The notes beneath the pieces are model-generated. The model worked only from the letters and a program-made list of their open reading frames with translations, had not been told where the DNA came from and did no database searches. From Thermococci archaeon (GTDB lineage: Archaea > Methanobacteriota_B > Thermococci > Thermococcales > Thermococcaceae): DNA of 7,995 nucleotides. This document shows, piece by piece, positions 5,682 to 7,995 of this stretch (positions within the stretch are counted from its first letter, which is position 1; every line of letters begins with the position of its first letter). The position numbers and the translations under genes are program-made. Location: assembly GCA_003663525.1 (NCBI GenBank), contig QMUF01000066.1, forward strand, positions 1 to 7,995, read 5' to 3'.

Positions 5682-5741
5682 ATGCGATGATGATTGATGG
5701 GCGAACTGAAAGATGAGGAAGGAAAGGTGATCGCTGAGCAT
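5682..5741 (+). ncRNA. C/D box sRNA, predicted 2'-O-methylation guide
   Basis: About 60 bases with archaeal C/D sRNA architecture: terminal stem ATGC (5682-5685) with GCAT (5738-5741), C box ATGATGA (5687-5693), a guide of exactly 12 bases TTGATGGGCGAA (5694-5705), D' box CTGA (5706-5709), a degenerate C' box AGATGA (5711-5716), and D box CTGA (5734-5737). Such RNAs assemble with L7Ae, Nop5 and fibrillarin. The D' guide is complementary, with one G-U pair, to GUUCGCCCAUUAA of the 23S rRNA A-loop region as I recall it in archaea. The +5 rule would then place the methyl group on the C equivalent to E. coli C2558. Weak points are the imperfect C' box and the 17-base C'-D spacing (12 is usual). 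The D guide shares eight pairs with the 16S 3' end (GAUCACCU), which may be chance. The RNA runs antisense to the flanking minus-strand genes and touches the lipoate ligase stop codon. Confidence 0.75.
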
Positions 5742-6490
5742 CATCTTTGGAAATTCCATTCTTCTTTACCATACCTCTCTTCCAATAATTCCTCTGCGAG
5801 CTCAAGTTCATAATCAGTTAGCTTCCCTTCCTCAAGAGGAAATTTTTCAAGAAATTTGTCTCTTAAAATATTATAAACTTCTTCTCTAGAGACTTTTATT
5901 CCTTCACGTTCCAGTGTCGTGACTCTTTCCCATATGCTCCTCACACCTTTATCTTGGAGCTTCTTTTGGGAAACCTTAAGAACCGAGGCAAGAATATCAA
6001 GCCGAGTAGCGTACATAAATGTACCATGCTGCAAAATAACCCCTTTTCTCCTTGTCTGTGCAGAACCACTTATTTTCTTTCCATTGGCTATTATGTCATT
6101 TAATCCGGAGAATCCTCCATTTAAGCCAACTTCTCTTAAAGCCTCTACAAGCGGACTTGCAATGATCCTATAACTTTCCTCCACATTTTTCAAACCTTTG
6201 TAAGAATCTTCTCCTATAACAGCACTGTAAGTGATCTCTCCATACTGATCATGGAAAACGCTGCCCCCACCAGTTATTCTCCGTACAACTGGAATTTCAA
6301 GTTCTTTACACTTTTCTAAGTCCACATCATATTCAACACTCTGAAATCTACCTATTGTAATGGAGCTTGGCTTGAAAATATAAAGCCTAACTGTGTCTTC
6401 AACTTTTTCTTCTATTCTAGCTATCATTACAGCTTCATCTATGGCCATTTGAACTTCTGGCCTTGCAATAATTAATGGTATGAACCTCAT
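5741..6490 (-). CDS. lplA: Lipoate-protein ligase A, catalytic (large) domain only
   Basis: A cytosolic enzyme of the biotin/lipoyl protein ligase fold that activates lipoate with ATP and transfers it to a lysine of an acceptor protein. Motifs numbered from ATG 6490 are the substrate loop RRITGGGSVFHD (70-81), GLNDIIANGKKISGSAQ (129-145) with the expected lipoyl-AMP-contacting Lys139, and QHGTFMY (154-160). At 249 residues it holds only the large domain. The C-terminal accessory domain of bacterial LplA is absent, so it probably needs a separate LplB protein, as in Thermoplasma, and none is encoded here. Glycine-cleavage H protein is a likely acceptor in this group (inference). ATG 6490 is chosen over the in-frame GTGs at 6499 and 6496 because GGTGGT immediately precedes it. 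It follows the signal peptidase gene by 37 bases and may share its transcript. Its stop overlaps the last base of the sRNA. Confidence 0.88.
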   Translation of the reverse strand: MRFIPLIIARPEVQMAIDEAVMIARIEEKVEDTVRLYIFKPSSITIGRFQSVEYDVDLEKCKELEIPVVRRITGGGSVFHDQYGEITYSAVIGEDSYKGLKNVEESYRIIASPLVEALREVGLNGGFSGLNDIIANGKKISGSAQTRRKGVILQHGTFMYATRLDILASVLKVSQKKLQDKGVRSIWERVTTLEREGIKVSREEVYNILRDKFLEKFPLEEGKLTDYELELAEELLEERYGKEEWNFQR

Positions 6491-6494
6491 TTCC

Positions 6495-6500
6495 ACCACC
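6495..6500 (-). promoter_or_regulatory. Ribosome binding site deciding the lplA start
   Basis: GGTGGT on the minus strand lies four bases before ATG 6490. It overlaps the in-frame GTG codons at 6499 and 6496, making them unlikely starts. Confidence 0.65.
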
Positions 6501-6527
6501 TGCTTAAATTACAAAGTTGAGCGTTGC

Positions 6528-7040
6528 TCATCCCAAACCAAGTCTTTCCCTAACTACTAATGGGGGATACCCTATTTTGGGAAACACTAACAAAGCTTTT
6601 GATTCAATGACCTCCTCCGGAATACATGGAAGCACATCCCCTTCCGCTAGAGGGATGTAAGTTTTCAAATATGGAAACTCCTTTAGATCAAGAGGATAAA
6701 AATCATATATCCAGTTATTATCTCCCTGTATGACAAAACACCGTTTTCCATTGTATTCCATGACCTTCTTTACCCTGTGGATTATCGGATATCTTGTATA
6801 CGGTCGTCTATATACTACAACATCTCCAGGCTTTATTTCATCGGGTGGAACTCCCTTAAGAAGTACTACATCGCCTCTATAGAAAGTAGGTTCCATAGAG
6901 CCACTTATCACAATAACAAGGGGAGACTCTGTGTGAAGTGCAATCTTTAATCCAGTATGAACTACAAAAACCACTATCAAACTAATGATCAAAAATATAA
7001 TGTCTCCCTTCCATCCTTTTAGCAACTTTTCTTCGGCCAT
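6528..7040 (-). CDS. Signal peptidase I, archaeal Sec11-type (S26B)
   Basis: A membrane-anchored protease that removes signal peptides from secreted proteins. A single N-terminal membrane segment (about 13-32, IIFLIISLIVVFVVHTGL) is followed by the catalytic domain. SGSMEPT at 46-52 has the nucleophile Ser48, IIHRV has His88, and QGDNNWIYD has Asp107 and Asp113. This Ser-His-Asp arrangement, with His in place of the bacterial Lys, is that of archaeal and ER signal peptidases. The protein ends in FPKIGYPPLVVRERLG, typical of the family, with no second membrane helix. The length of 170 residues is normal. The start lies inside the end of the DUF531 gene (22-base overlap), and GGAGG at 7048-7052 sits seven bases before the ATG, indicating co-transcription and coupled translation. 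Confidence 0.93.
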   Translation of the reverse strand: MAEEKLLKGWKGDIIFLIISLIVVFVVHTGLKIALHTESPLVIVISGSMEPTFYRGDVVLLKGVPPDEIKPGDVVVYRRPYTRYPIIHRVKKVMEYNGKRCFVIQGDNNWIYDFYPLDLKEFPYLKTYIPLAEGDVLPCIPEEVIESKALLVFPKIGYPPLVVRERLGLG

Positions 7041-7570
7041 TTTAATGCCTCCATAAGTGTTCTAATTTTTGCCGGTATCGAACCAATCGCAGTACACGTC
7101 TCCAAGCTGATCCTCTTCCCGTCAGTTATATCCAAATGGTATTTAGCCAACTTAAATATTTCCTTTGGCAAACCATGCCTCCCAAGACCAACTACCAACA
7201 TAAAGCTTTCCCCTCTAAGGGCCCTTTCCGCAAGTTGAAGTGAGGATATGTTCTTATTCTCATCTGGTTTTCTTGTGGTTGCAACTACCTGGCCAAACTG
7301 TGGAGGAAAGCCAAGTTTTGGAAAATCGAGAAGATGAAACTTATTAGTTTTCGCCAATTCTAAAAGGTATTTTCCGCTCTCTCCTATAGTAGTGCTTTTA
7401 GATATCTCACCAGCAATTTCAAGAGGTTTCCTAGTTTCAAATGGGAACCCCACAAGTGCAAGATGGAAATCAAAGGCATAACAAATGGGTGCGGCCCTTG
7501 CAATTGCCCTCAAGTGAGCTTCATGTAGCTTCTTTGGATCATACGAATTATATAATGATAAAGTAAGCAT
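7019..7570 (-). CDS. DUF531 protein (SPOUT-like fold, function unknown)
   Basis: A 183-residue soluble protein matching the archaeal DUF531 family. Its C-terminal section, LVVGLGRHGLPKE (about 126-136), HLDITDGKRISLETCT (about 145-160) and AIGSIPAKI, has the glycine turn and SLET stretch expected of a SPOUT-like trefoil knot, so an RNA methyltransferase-related role is plausible but unproven. The N-terminal half (LHEAHLRAIARAAPI, ALVGFPFETRKP) is also typical of the family. The ATG at 7570 is preceded by GGTAGGGATG, a fair ribosome binding site. It is first in a minus-strand cluster with signal peptidase, whose start it overlaps, and probably lplA. No functional link between the three is evident beyond compact packing. 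Confidence 0.82.
   Translation of the reverse strand: MLTLSLYNSYDPKKLHEAHLRAIARAAPICYAFDFHLALVGFPFETRKPLEIAGEISKSTTIGESGKYLLELAKTNKFHLLDFPKLGFPPQFGQVVATTRKPDENKNISSLQLAERALRGESFMLVVGLGRHGLPKEIFKLAKYHLDITDGKRISLETCTAIGSIPAKIRTLMEALKWPKKSC
7048..7052 (-). promoter_or_regulatory. Ribosome binding site of the signal peptidase inside DUF531
   Basis: GGAGG on the minus strand lies seven bases before ATG 7040, within the coding sequence of DUF531. It fixes the signal peptidase start despite the overlap. Confidence 0.65.
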
Positions 7571-7600
7571 TTTTGCATCCCTACCAAATAAAAACTTAGC

Positions 7601-7610
7601 AATATTTATT
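7601..7610. promoter_or_regulatory. TATA-like element between divergent genes, possibly bidirectional
   Basis: AATATTTATT reads AATAAATATT on the other strand, so it resembles a TATA box both ways. On the plus strand it predicts a start near 7632, ahead of GGTAAT and ATG 7643. On the minus strand the predicted start near 7580 falls slightly late relative to the DUF531 ribosome binding site, so that direction is less certain. Confidence 0.4.
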
Positions 7611-7642
7611 AAGTTGTTTGTCCAATGTAGTTCTTGGTAATT

Positions 7643-7995
7643 ATGGTTGAAATTGAAGACTTAATATACCTAGTAAGAAACAGGAAGTATGAAGAAGCTT
7701 TAGAGTTAGTTCACCAGTTAAAAGGAAATCTAGAGAAAGCTCTAGCTCTAGGAGCCATGGCTAAAGAAGTCTTCCACATAGATGAGACAATAGCGTACAG
7801 CCTACTAGAAGACGCTGAATATTTTTCTGAAAAAATAAAGAACAAAAAAGAGAAAGCAATTGCTCTTGCAAATGTAGCATCAGTATATTTCTTGATAGGA
7901 AACGTCGACTATGGCATGGCACTCTTTGAAGACGCTCTGAAGGAAACAGAAAAAATAAAAAATACAAAGGAAAAAATAAAACCTCTGACAGAGAT
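7643..7995 (+). CDS. Helical-repeat (TPR-like) protein, 3' truncated by the window
   Basis: The frame runs open from ATG 7643 to the window edge (117 codons) and begins MVEIEDLIYLVRNRKYEEAL. It is almost wholly amphipathic helix, and pairs such as 'YEEALELVHQLKGNLEKALAL' and 'KEKAIALANVASVYFLIGNVDY' followed by 'GMALFEDALKETEKIKN' have the spacing of TPR-like helical hairpins. Such proteins usually scaffold protein-protein contacts in the cytosol. No membrane segment or catalytic motif is visible. A TATA-like AATATTTATT (7601-7610) and a modest GGTAAT site (7636-7641) support the start. I do not recognise a specific family, and the missing C-terminus could carry other domains. Confidence 0.7.
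   Translation, partial: MVEIEDLIYLVRNRKYEEALELVHQLKGNLEKALALGAMAKEVFHIDETIAYSLLEDAEYFSEKIKNKKEKAIALANVASVYFLIGNVDYGMALFEDALKETEKIKNTKEKIKPLTE

Noticed and set aside
5623..5811. Minus-strand open frame of 62 codons across the lplA 3' end
   Set aside because: It overlaps lplA in another frame and covers the sRNA, and no family features are visible.
1..7995. CRISPR array, tRNA or rRNA gene, prophage or toxin-antitoxin module
   Set aside because: I saw no evenly spaced direct repeats, no tRNA-like cloverleaf or rRNA core sequence, and no phage or toxin-type protein among the coding regions.

Overview
The window looks like the chromosome of a hyperthermophilic euryarchaeon of the order Thermococcales, most likely Pyrococcus or a low-GC Thermococcus. 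The signs are an AT-rich composition, GGTGAT-type ribosome binding sites, BRE/TATA promoters of the GAAAGGTTTAAA type, very tight gene packing with tail-to-tail overlaps, and family content typical of that order (DUF460, DUF257, DUF531, archaeal Sec11-type signal peptidase, NcsA).

Layout, left to right. (1) Bases 1-713 hold the 3' end of a DUF460/COG2433 RNase H-fold protein on the plus strand. (2) Bases 714-1141 look empty at first but contain a broken winged-helix regulator gene on the minus strand. Its 5' third is bracketed by two inverted copies of a 20-base sequence resembling the right end of IS200/IS605-type (TnpB) elements, and a 21-base dyad lies between its old promoter and the next gene. 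(3) A radical SAM protein of the AmmeMemoRadiSam/COG1180 type (plus) converges with and overlaps ncsA, a tRNA 2-thiolation enzyme (minus). (4) ncsA and a DUF257 protein (plus) are divergent and share back-to-back promoters whose BRE/TATA halves form a palindrome. (5) DUF257 converges with and overlaps a two-gene minus-strand operon: a PDZ-containing site-2 protease followed by a TIGR00725/LOG-like Rossmann protein. (6) A strong candidate C/D box sRNA on the plus strand fills the gap between the protease gene and the lipoate ligase gene. (7) A second minus-strand cluster runs DUF531, signal peptidase I, lipoate-protein ligase. (8) The window ends in a truncated helical-repeat protein gene (plus), divergent from DUF531.

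Most genes are housekeeping: tRNA thiolation, protein secretion, intramembrane proteolysis, lipoylation and probable rRNA 2'-O-methylation guidance. I see no defence island, CRISPR array, prophage or complete mobile element. The parts that repay attention are the sRNA at 5682-5741 and the decayed regulator locus at 710-1050.
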